Source: a bacterium (lineage in GTDB: Bacteria > 4484-113 > JAFGCY01). From it: a DNA stretch of 64,000 nucleotides. Below are positions 54,160 to 62,164 of the stretch, in pieces. The translations under genes and the position numbers were made by a program. The notes below the pieces were generated by a model. The model was given only the letters and a program-made list of their open reading frames with translations, ran no database searches and was not told the DNA's origin. The DNA lies in assembly GCA_020440605.1 (NCBI GenBank), contig JAGRNT010000013.1:1-64000 (forward strand), given 5' to 3'. Numbering within the stretch: position 1 is the stretch's first letter; each line of letters starts with the position of its first letter.

Positions 54160-55401
54160 TCAGCTGCCGGTCGCGTCCTCGCTGAGCCGGCCGGCAATCC
54201 ACTGGGCGGTCATGGCCGCCAGCTCATGCTTTTCCCTCCAGCCCGGTTCGGCAATAACACTATCGCCGGTGACCATCGCGCAGTTTAACTTGGAACGCCC
54301 GAATGGCAGGTCACCTCCGAGTTCCACGGCCAGCAGCATGTCCGCACCCTTGCGACGGGCCTTGGCCCTGGCCCGTTCAAGCCAGTCGCTGTCCTCGAGC
54401 GATACGCCGCAGATCACCTGGCCGCTGCGGCGCAGATGCTGCATCGAGGCCAGCACGTCAGGGGTCTCGGTAAGTGTCAGCGACCAGGCATCGCCGTCCT
54501 TCTTGCGCTTGGAGGAAATGTACTGGGCAGGGCCGTAGTCCGCCACGGCGGCCAGCATCACGAGGCCGTCAGCCTCCGGCAGGCGCCGCGAGAGTTCGGC
54601 CTGCAGATCATAGGCGGTGCGTACCTGGGCAATCCGGGCGAAGCGCGGCCGCAGCATGCGCGGGATCTCAATCCCGGTTTCCAGCAGCTCGACCGTGGCT
54701 CCGGCATCCAGCAGCGCCGTGCAGACCTCCAGGCCGAGTGTACCGGTGCTGGCATTCGTGATGTAGCGCACTGGGTCGATGTATTCCCGGGTGCCGCCTG
54801 CGGTGACGATGAAGTGCCGTCCCGCCAGCGCACCATTGTCAAACACCGCGCCCTCACCGGAGAGCTGTTCCAGTACCCGGTCGTGGATTTCCTGCGGTTC
54901 CGCCATGCGGCCGCTGCCCACGTCTCCACAGGCCAGGCTGCCGCTTTCGGGGCCAACGAGCAGGGCCTGGCGCTGGCTGAGCAGCTCGACATTGGCCTGC
55001 ACCGCCGGATGCTCCCACATCCGCACGTTCATGGCCGGAGCCAGCACCAGTGGCGCCTGGCAGCTCAGATGGCAGGCACTGAGCAGGTTGTGGCCGCGTC
55101 CCTGGGCCAGATCAGCCAGGCAGTCGGCGGTGGCTGGTGCCACCACCATGCAGTCGATGCCGCGCGTCAGGTTCAGATGCGCATAGAGTTCCTCGCTGCC
55201 CCCGTCGTGGTCATCCTCAAGCATGGCCCGGCGGCCGGTCAGCGCGGTGAAGGTCATCGGGGAAACGAACTGCGCAGCAGCCGGTGTGAGCACCACCTGG
55301 ACCTCGCAGCCGCTGTGCACGAACAGCCGTGCCAGCTCACAGGCCCGGTACGCGGCGATACCGCCGCTGACTCCCAGCAGGATGCGCTTCGTGGATGACA
55401 T
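54160..55401 (-). CDS. coaBC: Bifunctional phosphopantothenoylcysteine decarboxylase/phosphopantothenate-cysteine ligase
   Basis: A 413-residue two-domain enzyme of coenzyme A synthesis. CoaC half: GVSGGIAAYRACELAR, the catalytic His in AHLNLTRG, PAMNVRMW, and the Cys in GSLACGDVGSGRM. CoaB half: VTAGGTREYIDPVRYITN, NASTGTLG, AAVADYGP and a Lys-rich strand SSKRKKDG where the family has KIKK. Length is normal (~400). Located between rpoZ and the isomerase, the common rpoZ-dfp order. Confidence 0.95.
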   Translation of the reverse strand: MSSTKRILLGVSGGIAAYRACELARLFVHSGCEVQVVLTPAAAQFVSPMTFTALTGRRAMLEDDHDGGSEELYAHLNLTRGIDCMVVAPATADCLADLAQGRGHNLLSACHLSCQAPLVLAPAMNVRMWEHPAVQANVELLSQRQALLVGPESGSLACGDVGSGRMAEPQEIHDRVLEQLSGEGAVFDNGALAGRHFIVTAGGTREYIDPVRYITNASTGTLGLEVCTALLDAGATVELLETGIEIPRMLRPRFARIAQVRTAYDLQAELSRRLPEADGLVMLAAVADYGPAQYISSKRKKDGDAWSLTLTETPDVLASMQHLRRSGQVICGVSLEDSDWLERARAKARRKGADMLLAVELGGDLPFGRSKLNCAMVTGDSVIAEPGWREKHELAAMTAQWIAGRLSEDATGS

Positions 55402-55419
55402 GGATCACCTCGCGGTTGA

Positions 55420-55863
55420 TCAGTCGTCTTCCTCGCCGATGGAGAGGCCGAATTCGTCGTCATCGAAGACTTCGGGCTCGGTCTCCTCCTGCTCGGCATC
55501 GTCGGGGATCGTCGGGAAGCTGGCCTCGGGGAAGTCGTCACCGGCCTCACCCTCCTCGGGCGGTCCAAGGCTGTCGATGTCCGTGAACAGATCGCTCGTG
55601 CCGTCCTCGTAGTCCGTGAAGGTGATGTCCGGAGTGGAGAGTGTGGTGCTGTCCACGCGCCCTTCGACGATGTCGTTGAGGGCGATGGAGAGCGGCTTGC
55701 GGCGCAGGTCATCCTCGCTGTAGCCCACCGTGTTGAGGCGCATGTCGCGGATGATCTGCTTGGCACGCCGCGTGGCGGTCAGCACCAGCTCATACTTCTT
55801 CGGAATCCGCTCCTGCAGCGCCTCCAGCGAGGGCTGGATCAGGGAGTCTTCCTTGTACTTCAT
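55420..55863 (-). CDS. rpoZ: RNA polymerase omega subunit with a long acidic tail
   Basis: A 147-residue protein. Residues ~8-75 match omega: IPKKYELVLTATRRAKQI, then PLSIALNDIVEGRV. The remaining ~70 residues are dominated by Asp, Glu, Pro and Gly (ending EPEVFDDDEFGLSIGEEDD). Typical omega is 70-110 residues. The start overlaps the gmk stop (ATGA), the usual gmk-rpoZ coupling, which secures the assignment. Confidence 0.9.
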   Translation of the reverse strand: MKYKEDSLIQPSLEALQERIPKKYELVLTATRRAKQIIRDMRLNTVGYSEDDLRRKPLSIALNDIVEGRVDSTTLSTPDITFTDYEDGTSDLFTDIDSLGPPEEGEAGDDFPEASFPTIPDDAEQEETEPEVFDDDEFGLSIGEEDD

Positions 55864-56486
55864 TCCTTTGTTCCTCCGGCTTTCCCAAGCAGACTGTCAA
55901 TTGTCGGACTGACTTCCGTCAGTCCGGCCCCGACCAGGGACATCAGTTCCACGAGCTGGGCCGTGGCCCGCTCCAGGTCGTCATTCACGATCACGTAGTC
56001 GAAGCCGCGCATGCGCTGCAGCTCCGCCACGCTGTTGCCCAGCCGCAGGGCCAGGCTTTCCGCGGATTCCGTCCCGCGGCCCTCCAGACGGCGTCTGAGC
56101 TCCTCCAGTTCAGGAGGCACGATCGCCACCAGCGGCCAGTGCGGCCGCATGGCGCGGATGCTCAGACAGCCCACGGTGTCAACCTCAAACACCATGTTGC
56201 GCCCCTCCCGGGCCGCGCGCTCTTCCTCTACCACGGGAGTGCCGTAATAATTGCCATAGACCTGCGCGAACTCCAGGAATCCACCGTTGACTATGGCCTT
56301 CTCAAACTCGCCGTGGTTGAAGAAATAATAGTTCACGCCGTGCTGTTCACCCTCACGCATGCCACGTGTGGTGGCGCTGATGGACAGCATCCAGTCCGGC
56401 AGCTGTGCCAGGGCGCGGGCGATCAGGGTGGACTTGCCGACCCCGCTGGGTCCGGCAACCACGATGCAGGCGGGAGAGAAGCTCAT
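55860..56486 (-). CDS. gmk: Guanylate kinase
   Basis: A 208-residue enzyme converting GMP to GDP. P-loop AGPSGVGKST (11-20), GMP-binding SISATTRGMREGEQHGVNYYF, and FEVDTVGCLSIR. Start at 56486 (MSFSPACIVV) overlaps the preceding stop by 4 nt (ATGA); a longer frame to 56534 runs into the upstream gene. Confidence 0.95.
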   Translation of the reverse strand: MSFSPACIVVAGPSGVGKSTLIARALAQLPDWMLSISATTRGMREGEQHGVNYYFFNHGEFEKAIVNGGFLEFAQVYGNYYGTPVVEEERAAREGRNMVFEVDTVGCLSIRAMRPHWPLVAIVPPELEELRRRLEGRGTESAESLALRLGNSVAELQRMRGFDYVIVNDDLERATAQLVELMSLVGAGLTEVSPTIDSLLGKAGGTKE

Positions 56487-57235
56487 GCCACGGCCTCCTG
56501 CCAGCCGAAGATGCGGCTCAGGCAGGCCTGGCAATCCCGCAGGCTGGCAGCCGCCAGTCGCTCAGGTTCATGTTCACGCATTCCGCGGTCCGCACCGCAC
56601 TGCAGGCTGACCCGGCACTCACCCCGCTCATTGCGGCGGATCCGGCCGTTGAACCAGCCGCTGCTGTCCACTGGCCGCTCCCGCATGCCGAGCACGCAGA
56701 ACTCCAGGTCGTGGAGGCGGCTGCTGGCAGGTGCGTTGAAATTCAGGGGGATCCAGCTCCAGTCTCCGCGCAGGGATGCGAGATTCTGGCGGGCAGTGTG
56801 CGCCCAGAGGCTCGGATCAGCCATCTCGTGCTGGAAGAACACACTGCGCAGCACACGCAGGCCGGCATTCACTGAACAGTCCTCTGCAGGACGCTCGATG
56901 AAGTGGAAGACCAGTGCACTGAGCAGATCCGCAGCAGGCGTACCCAGCAGATCCGGCCAGAAGCAGTCCGCGATGGTCCGGGACTCTCCGTGGAAGAACT
57001 CCGAGGGACGCAGCAGGGAACGGTAGAGATCCTGGTGCAGCTCGAACAGGCGATGGTCCATGCGCTCGCTGAGGCTTCGCACTCCGGACTCGCTGCGGGC
57101 TCTCACGGGATATGCAGCGGATTCAAGCAGGTCCACGGCAGGTTGGGCTTCGCCGCCGAGTTCGGCGATGAAGGCCTCGAAGTTGCGGTGTACCGGCCAG
57201 ATACAGGCCCCGGGTGTGAACAATGCAAGCTGCAT
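56483..57235 (-). CDS. Hypothetical protein upstream of gmk (250 aa)
   Basis: A 250-residue cytoplasmic protein without signal or membrane segments. Visible phrases: FTPGACIWPVHRNFEAFI at the N terminus, LHQDLYRSLLRPSEFFHG, HFIERPAEDCSVNAGLRVL, and a Cys-rich end (GECRVSLQCGADRG, LRDCQACLSRIFGW). I do not recognise a family. In many bacteria gmk is preceded by yicC and remA; this protein has no YicC signature (SMTGYGR). First gene of the gmk-rpoZ-coaBC-isomerase unit, coupled to gmk by ATGA. Confidence 0.75.
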   Translation of the reverse strand: MQLALFTPGACIWPVHRNFEAFIAELGGEAQPAVDLLESAAYPVRARSESGVRSLSERMDHRLFELHQDLYRSLLRPSEFFHGESRTIADCFWPDLLGTPAADLLSALVFHFIERPAEDCSVNAGLRVLRSVFFQHEMADPSLWAHTARQNLASLRGDWSWIPLNFNAPASSRLHDLEFCVLGMRERPVDSSGWFNGRIRRNERGECRVSLQCGADRGMREHEPERLAAASLRDCQACLSRIFGWQEAVA

Positions 57236-57330
57236 GGCTGAACTGGATATTTTAAGGTATTACCGGCACTGCGTCAAAGCGCAACATACTCATCTGGGGG
57301 ACAATGCGGGGTTCGGGGACGAAGCTGCAT

Positions 57331-57366
57331 AGAAAATAAAAGAACCGGCGGCCTTTCAGCCGCCGG
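57331..57366 (-). terminator. Rho-independent terminator (second of a tandem pair)
   Basis: On the minus strand CCGGCGGC (66-59) pairs with GCCGCCGG (52-45), followed by TTCTTTTATTTTCT. It backs up the terminator at 57433. Confidence 0.8.
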
Positions 57367-57432
57367 AGCGGACACGCAGTAGATAGACTAGCAGAAAATC
57401 CGCAAGTTCCCAAGTATCTTCGCGAAAATCGC

Positions 57433-57460
57433 AAAAAAAATCCCCGGGAAGTTCCCGGGG
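57433..57460 (-). terminator. Rho-independent terminator of the beta-barrel gene
   Basis: On the minus strand CCCCGGGAA-C-TTCCCGGGG (57460-57442), then A and eight T (57440-57433). It starts 28 nt after the stop. Confidence 0.93.
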
Positions 57461-57487
57461 AGTGGCTTTGGTCTATCTGACTACGAC

Positions 57488-58015
57488 TTAGTCGAAGTTG
57501 TAGTTGATGGTACCCATCAGGCTCAGCGCCTCGGCATCCATGAAGTAGCGGGCATACAGGTTGAAGCTCCACTCGTCCCAGATGTAGCCGAAGGCCAGGT
57601 TCGGGCCGAAGTCATCACCGCTGACGCCAGCGCCGTTGTCATTGAAGATGTTGCTGTAGTCCATGTAGCTGAGACCAGCTCCGAACCACCAGGAACCACC
57701 ATCGGCACAGGGAGCGCACTCGTCCCAGTTGTTGGCGAGGATGTAGTCGAGGTCGATACCCCAGACGTCCACGTCACTGTCGAGGCCGAAGTACAGCTGG
57801 TACGCCAGCCAGTCCGAGACGCCGCTGAGATTCAGGGTAGGCACGAAGTCGTTCTGGCTGTTGCCGGCGGAGTCATCTCCGCTGAGCAGCAGGCCACCAA
57901 CGCCGACGGCGGGACCCCACTCGTTCTGGTCATCAAGAGCTGAATACTGAGCGAATGCACTGCTGGCCCACATCACGGTAACCACAAAACAAAGGATTGC
58001 CGTCAGCTTCTTCAT
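57488..58015 (-). CDS. Small outer-membrane beta-barrel-like protein
   Basis: A 175-residue exported protein: signal peptide MKKLTAILCFVVTVMWASSAFA, then alternating amphipathic strands rich in Gly, Asn, Asp and aromatic residues (AVGVGGLLLSGDD; WLAYQLYFGLDSDVDVWGID; WWFGAGLSYMDYS; LAFGYIWDEWSFNLYARYFM; SLMGTINYNFD). These fit an 8-stranded OmpA/OmpW-like barrel, with the C-terminal aromatic one residue from the end. GGAGG 5 nt before the ATG and two strong terminators suggest high expression. Two Cys (DECAPCADG) could form a disulfide loop. Confidence 0.75.
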   Translation of the reverse strand: MKKLTAILCFVVTVMWASSAFAQYSALDDQNEWGPAVGVGGLLLSGDDSAGNSQNDFVPTLNLSGVSDWLAYQLYFGLDSDVDVWGIDLDYILANNWDECAPCADGGSWWFGAGLSYMDYSNIFNDNGAGVSGDDFGPNLAFGYIWDEWSFNLYARYFMDAEALSLMGTINYNFD

Positions 58016-58192
58016 CGCTTCCTCCAAGGAATATTCCGATTCACACGGTGCAGAGCACCTGCTGATCGAAGATACTACCGCAGTTGATGAACGTTTGTCA
58101 AACCTCCATCCCCTACCTTATATATCATCGTACAGAAATCCCGGGGATTTATCAACAAGCCGTCAATCCCTGTTCAAGCTCCGCGTCGACCA

Positions 58193-58232
58193 CAGAAAAC
58201 AAGGCACGGGAGGAGCCCGAAGGCACCTCCCG
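58193..58232 (-). terminator. Probable terminator of the lipoprotein at 58368
   Basis: On the minus strand CGGGAGG (32-26) pairs with CCTCCCG (13-07) across a 12-nt loop containing TTCGGG, followed by TGCCTTGTTTTC. Confidence 0.65.
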
Positions 58233-58273
58233 CAATGGGGGGGGGAATGGCTATCTGCTGGGTTGTTGCCGGT

Positions 58274-58341
58274 AGCAGGACCCATCCGTCCTGCAGGCTA
58301 TAGATCGGCGCGCGCAGGCGCTCCTGCAGTGCGCAGGCGCG
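58274..58341. repeat. GC-rich hairpin and direct-repeat cluster
   Basis: GCAGGAC (58275-58281) pairs with GTCCTGC (58288-58294), and GCGCAGGCGC occurs at 58312-58321 and 58331-58340. It lies just past the lipoprotein stop, before the putative terminator. Confidence 0.6.
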
Positions 58342-58367
58342 ATTTAACCGGGAGCAGCGGAGCCCCT

Positions 58368-59819
58368 CTAGCCGCCGACGGGAGTGGCGAGCAGGTTCAT
58401 GTCCTTGACACTGACGTTCTCCACCCCGGACTCCAGCAGCACGATCTGCTCGGCGGGCAGCCAGGTGAGGGGCAGCAGGGCATCCTTCTGGGCATCACTG
58501 ATCTTCACGTTGAGCAGCTGCACACTGCTGTCCAGCTGCAGGTTGGGGAAGAGATACTCACCGCTTGAGGAGGATTCCACCGTCATCAGCGGCGTGCTCT
58601 CACCGAGGATGAAGACCTGGACCTCGATCCCTTCCAGTGGATTCTTGGGCGGTTCATTCGGATTGCCCAGCTCAGGGTTGCTTTCATACTGCCAGACATG
58701 CCCGCTGACGTTCAGCCCCGGCTCAGCAGGATCCGTGACGGTGATTGCAAGTGGATCGGAGAATGCGACCAGGCCGTCAGCCAGACAGACCACCGCCAGC
58801 CGCGCGCTGAAGCTGCCGCCAGCCAGATAGGTGTATGCCAGGGGGAAGCTCGCGGCATCGTCGAAGCTGAAGCGCGCGCCACCTTCACCGCTGTCCAGCA
58901 CGTAGCGGTATTCACCGGCGGCCCCGCTGCTGGAGCTGCCCAGGCCGAAGTTCAGGGCCAGCGGTGCCTGGCCGGTATTCAGGTCCACCGTGAGATCGGC
59001 CGTGCAGCTGCCCGGCGGAGAACCGGGATCCCCACTGACACTGACGATGTTGGAGAGCGCCGCTGCTGCACTGCTCTGATTGTCGTAACCGGCCACGGCG
59101 ATCTCTGCTGAGCCTGATGATGGCCAGGGAATGCGCGCGGAGTAGTTGGCGGGACCATTCCCGGCTGATTTCAGGGAAACGCTGACGCTCAGGAAGGGGT
59201 CCAGCAGGTTCGGGAGGATGCTGAACTGCGTTTCGCCGGTCTGCTTCACCATGATGTTGAAGCCGTCGATGCGCTCACCGAAGTGGATTGCCACCGGGGT
59301 GATGTCGGCGGCATTGATCTCACCGTTGCCATCGCCGTCCACCGCAGCACTGCGCCAGTTGGCACTGCCGTCCCCGAGCGGATCACCGGCGGGCCAGAAG
59401 GCGAAGCCCTCATGCAGTTCCGCAGCATCATATTCCACACTGCCCTTGAAGAACTGGCCGAGCGGCGTGATGTCGGCGATCCCGACCTCGCCATTCTGGT
59501 CGTAGTCTCCGACCACCCGTGCCGTCCAGCTCAGGTCAATCCCGAGCGGGGGATCCCCGCCTGGTCCGTCCGGATCATCGACGGCTGCAGTGAGATTGAA
59601 GACCGCATTGCCGGCACCCTGCGGGGCCGCAGCAACCACGCGATCAGGATCCTTGCCGAGACGGGCAAGCTCGGACAGCAGGCGGCTTTCCAGTTCCTGC
59701 TGCAGGGCGCTCGTCTGGTCCGGTGCCGGGCTGCCCGTAGCGCAGGCGGCGAGGAGCACTGCACAGATGGAGGATGACAGCGTGTTTCGCAGAAGGGTGA
59801 GACTTTCGGATAACTGCAT
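58368..59819 (-). CDS. Dockerin-like lipoprotein with a CnaB/SdrB-like C terminus (1)
   Basis: A 483-residue lipoprotein; lipobox LAAC, lipid Cys26. It has the same N-terminal module as the 2.6-15.5 kb array: helix LLSELARLGKD, strand WTARVVG, EF loop 1 DYDQNGEVGIAD (105-116), EF loop 2 DGDGNGEINAAD (161-172), then the FGERIDGFNI strand. A PKD-like domain follows (~285-370). Instead of the array's alpha/beta domain it ends in a ~100-residue beta sandwich (VSGHVWQYESNPELG; GEYLFPNLQLDSS; DMNLLATPVGG) like CnaB/carboxypeptidase-regulatory domains. Start ATG 59819 lies in palindromic GGTATACC DNA. Confidence 0.85.
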   Translation of the reverse strand: MQLSESLTLLRNTLSSSICAVLLAACATGSPAPDQTSALQQELESRLLSELARLGKDPDRVVAAAPQGAGNAVFNLTAAVDDPDGPGGDPPLGIDLSWTARVVGDYDQNGEVGIADITPLGQFFKGSVEYDAAELHEGFAFWPAGDPLGDGSANWRSAAVDGDGNGEINAADITPVAIHFGERIDGFNIMVKQTGETQFSILPNLLDPFLSVSVSLKSAGNGPANYSARIPWPSSGSAEIAVAGYDNQSSAAAALSNIVSVSGDPGSPPGSCTADLTVDLNTGQAPLALNFGLGSSSSGAAGEYRYVLDSGEGGARFSFDDAASFPLAYTYLAGGSFSARLAVVCLADGLVAFSDPLAITVTDPAEPGLNVSGHVWQYESNPELGNPNEPPKNPLEGIEVQVFILGESTPLMTVESSSSGEYLFPNLQLDSSVQLLNVKISDAQKDALLPLTWLPAEQIVLLESGVENVSVKDMNLLATPVGG

Positions 59820-60066
59820 ACCGTATTGGTATACCGCAGGAAGTGCCGGGCAAATCCGCAGCGGCAGCCATGCCCGGAGGAAGAAGACAGCGGGAGCCGC
59901 TGGCCGGTCTGCACACAGCCATGTCCCTTGCTGGGGACCGGTTTTCCATATCCACTTTCCAGCCGGCAGTAGATTGTCGGCAGCAGCATCCCGCTCATCC
60001 GGATTATTCCAGATCAGCGGCTTCCTGAAAATGGACGATTCGTCACGTTTTCAGGATGATCGCTGC

Positions 60067-62055
60067 TCAGGTGACAGTCGCCAGCAGGTTGATGTCCGTA
60101 CAGACCTTCAGCATGTCCGGCTCCGGCACGGCGATGATCGCCTGGCCGGGGAACCAGCCCAGCGGCAGCCTGCTGTCCAGCTCCGCCTGGGTGGGACGCA
60201 CGATGTAGATCTTCGTCACGTCCAGCCCGAGACTATCGCCGTCGAAGAAGTATGCGCCTTCCGCGTCCGTCGTGGTCGTTGTGACGATCACGTCATCCAC
60301 GGCGTCGTACAGTTCGACTTCCGCACCGACGAGCGCATCCTTGGGAGGCTCAGGCGCACCGATCACGGGGTTGGACTGGTAGTGCCAGACCTTGCCGGTG
60401 GCATCAAAGGTCAGCACCGGCTCCGGCTTGACGTGCACGAACACCGAGTCAGTGTGCTCATTGCCCTCGCAGATGATCTTCAGTACCGCGATGTAGGTAC
60501 CGACCGCCGTGTAGGTGTGCGCGATCGGCTCGGGACCGAGCAGGTTCACGAACTGGATGTCGCTGCCGTCACCGAAGTCCAGCAGCGCATTGTTGCCACT
60601 CGTGCCGCTGAAGGTGAACTGCGCCTCGGTGTCAATGAGCGGGTTGGGGTCAACCACGCCGAGATTGACGCTGCAGTCATCAGAGACATTGCCGACGACC
60701 AGCGGCAGCACCACCTGTTCGCTGCCGCCGTTCTCACAGAACGCGGTGAGCGTGACGTTGAAGGTGCCGCTGTCAGTGAATTCATGCTCAAGGATCAGCG
60801 CGGCCAGGCTGGCCGCTTCCTGCGGGGTACTGCCGTCCCCGAAGTCCAGCTCGTAGGAACTGGCGTCCGGGGTGGTGCCCACGGAGGAGAACAGCACGGT
60901 GAGTGGGGCGAACCCGGTATCAGGCGTGGCCGAGATCGCCACGGCCAGCTCGCAGGGCAGCGGCGTCGCCATGATCTCGATGCTGTCAGTCACGACCTCC
61001 GTGCCGCAGGTGACGGTCAGCACCGCTTCATAGATGCCGCCGGCGGTGTAGGTGTGGTAGGCCGGGAAGTCCCACAGGCCGTCCAGCAGCATGCTGTTGC
61101 CATCGCCGAAGTCCATTTCATAACTGTCAGCAACCACGGAGCTGCCAACTGCGGTGAATGCCGCTTCGAAGGGGAAGTCCGCCACCTCGGTATTGACCTG
61201 CAGTACAGCCGTGCATGCTTCCTCAGGGAACTCATAGACAGTGCTGGCCGACAGCGGGCCGCCACTGCCGGAGGCAATCTCCCAGGCCTGCACACGCATC
61301 TCCAGATAGCCGCTGCCCGGCCAGCCGCCATCAAGCAGGTAGCCGATGCTGCCACTGGCCTGCCCGGTCCAGGCCACGCTGAATTCCGCCTGCTCATCGT
61401 CAGGATTGGGCAGCAGGCTGAATTCCTCCTCCGCGCCGAAGCGCTGCTCCACGCGCCAGCCGTCGGCATGCTCGCCGAAGTGGATCGCGATCGGGGTGAT
61501 GTCGGCGGTGTTGATCTCGCCGTTGCCATCGCCATCCACGCGGGCCTTGAGCCAGTTGGCGCGGCCATCGCCATCGGGATCCCCCGCCGGCCAGAAGGCG
61601 AAGCCCTCATGCAGGTCCGGGTCGTCATATTCAACGGTCTCGCCGAACAGCAGGCCCAGCGGCGTGATGTCACTGATCCCGACCTCGCCGTTGCCATCGT
61701 AGTCGCCGATCATGCGCGGGTAGAAGATCAGCTGGGAGCTGCCCGGCTCTCCCGCACCATCAGGAGCCAGGGCGGAAACCGCAAGGTTGAATACGGCGTT
61801 GCCATTTCCTGAGGGTGGACTGGAGACACCACGGGCGGGATCCTTGCCCAGCCGCGCCAGTTCCTCCAGCAGCAGGCCTTCGAGCTGACCCTGCAGGACA
61901 GGGTCCGGCTGGCCCGTGATCTCCACAGGCAGTGCTGCGCCTTCCGGGGCGGCGGTCCGCAACGTGGAATCAGCGGAGCCGCCTCCGCAGCCCGCGCTCA
62001 GAACAAGCAGAATGCCAAGCGGCAACCAATGAAACAGAGGATTGCAACGACGCAT
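60067..62055 (-). CDS. Dockerin-like lipoprotein with three PKD-like domains and a CnaB-like C terminus (2)
   Basis: A 662-residue lipoprotein; lipobox LSAGC, lipid Cys23. EF loops DYDGNGEVGISD (118-129) and DGDGNGEINTAD (174-185), followed by FGEHADGWRVEQR. Three PKD-like repeats then each show YELDFGDG or LLDFGDGSD and the strand end HxYTxxGxYxAVL; each contains one Cys near its start (CTAVLQVN, CELAVAIS, CSVNLGVV), spaced so they may pair. The C terminus (GKVWHYQSNPVIG; YFFDGDSLGLDVTK; DINLLATVT) is homologous to the end of the protein at 58368. GGAGG lies 5 nt before the ATG. The two genes are separated by 247 nt. Confidence 0.85.
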   Translation of the reverse strand: MRRCNPLFHWLPLGILLVLSAGCGGGSADSTLRTAAPEGAALPVEITGQPDPVLQGQLEGLLLEELARLGKDPARGVSSPPSGNGNAVFNLAVSALAPDGAGEPGSSQLIFYPRMIGDYDGNGEVGISDITPLGLLFGETVEYDDPDLHEGFAFWPAGDPDGDGRANWLKARVDGDGNGEINTADITPIAIHFGEHADGWRVEQRFGAEEEFSLLPNPDDEQAEFSVAWTGQASGSIGYLLDGGWPGSGYLEMRVQAWEIASGSGGPLSASTVYEFPEEACTAVLQVNTEVADFPFEAAFTAVGSSVVADSYEMDFGDGNSMLLDGLWDFPAYHTYTAGGIYEAVLTVTCGTEVVTDSIEIMATPLPCELAVAISATPDTGFAPLTVLFSSVGTTPDASSYELDFGDGSTPQEAASLAALILEHEFTDSGTFNVTLTAFCENGGSEQVVLPLVVGNVSDDCSVNLGVVDPNPLIDTEAQFTFSGTSGNNALLDFGDGSDIQFVNLLGPEPIAHTYTAVGTYIAVLKIICEGNEHTDSVFVHVKPEPVLTFDATGKVWHYQSNPVIGAPEPPKDALVGAEVELYDAVDDVIVTTTTTDAEGAYFFDGDSLGLDVTKIYIVRPTQAELDSRLPLGWFPGQAIIAVPEPDMLKVCTDINLLATVT

Positions 62056-62164
62056 AGCGTCCTCCCGTTCGCGGCAAGGGCCCGTCCGCGTATAATTCAG
62101 CCACTAGCAGTATACGGTGCCCACCTGCCCGCATGCAAGTGGAAACCAGTCATGATGCCTGAAC

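Larger units (their letters stand above)
58016..58367. other. Intergenic region with a terminator, poly-G tract and palindromic repeats
   Basis: 352 bp. It holds the upstream region of the beta-barrel gene, a terminator for the next lipoprotein (58193-58232), nine consecutive G (58237-58245), and GC-rich repeats (58274-58341). No convincing gene. Confidence 0.7.

Noticed and set aside
59590..61812. Long open frame on the plus strand (740 codons) across two lipoprotein genes
   Set aside because: It is antisense to both genes and runs through their intergenic region; the translation has no domain-like pattern.
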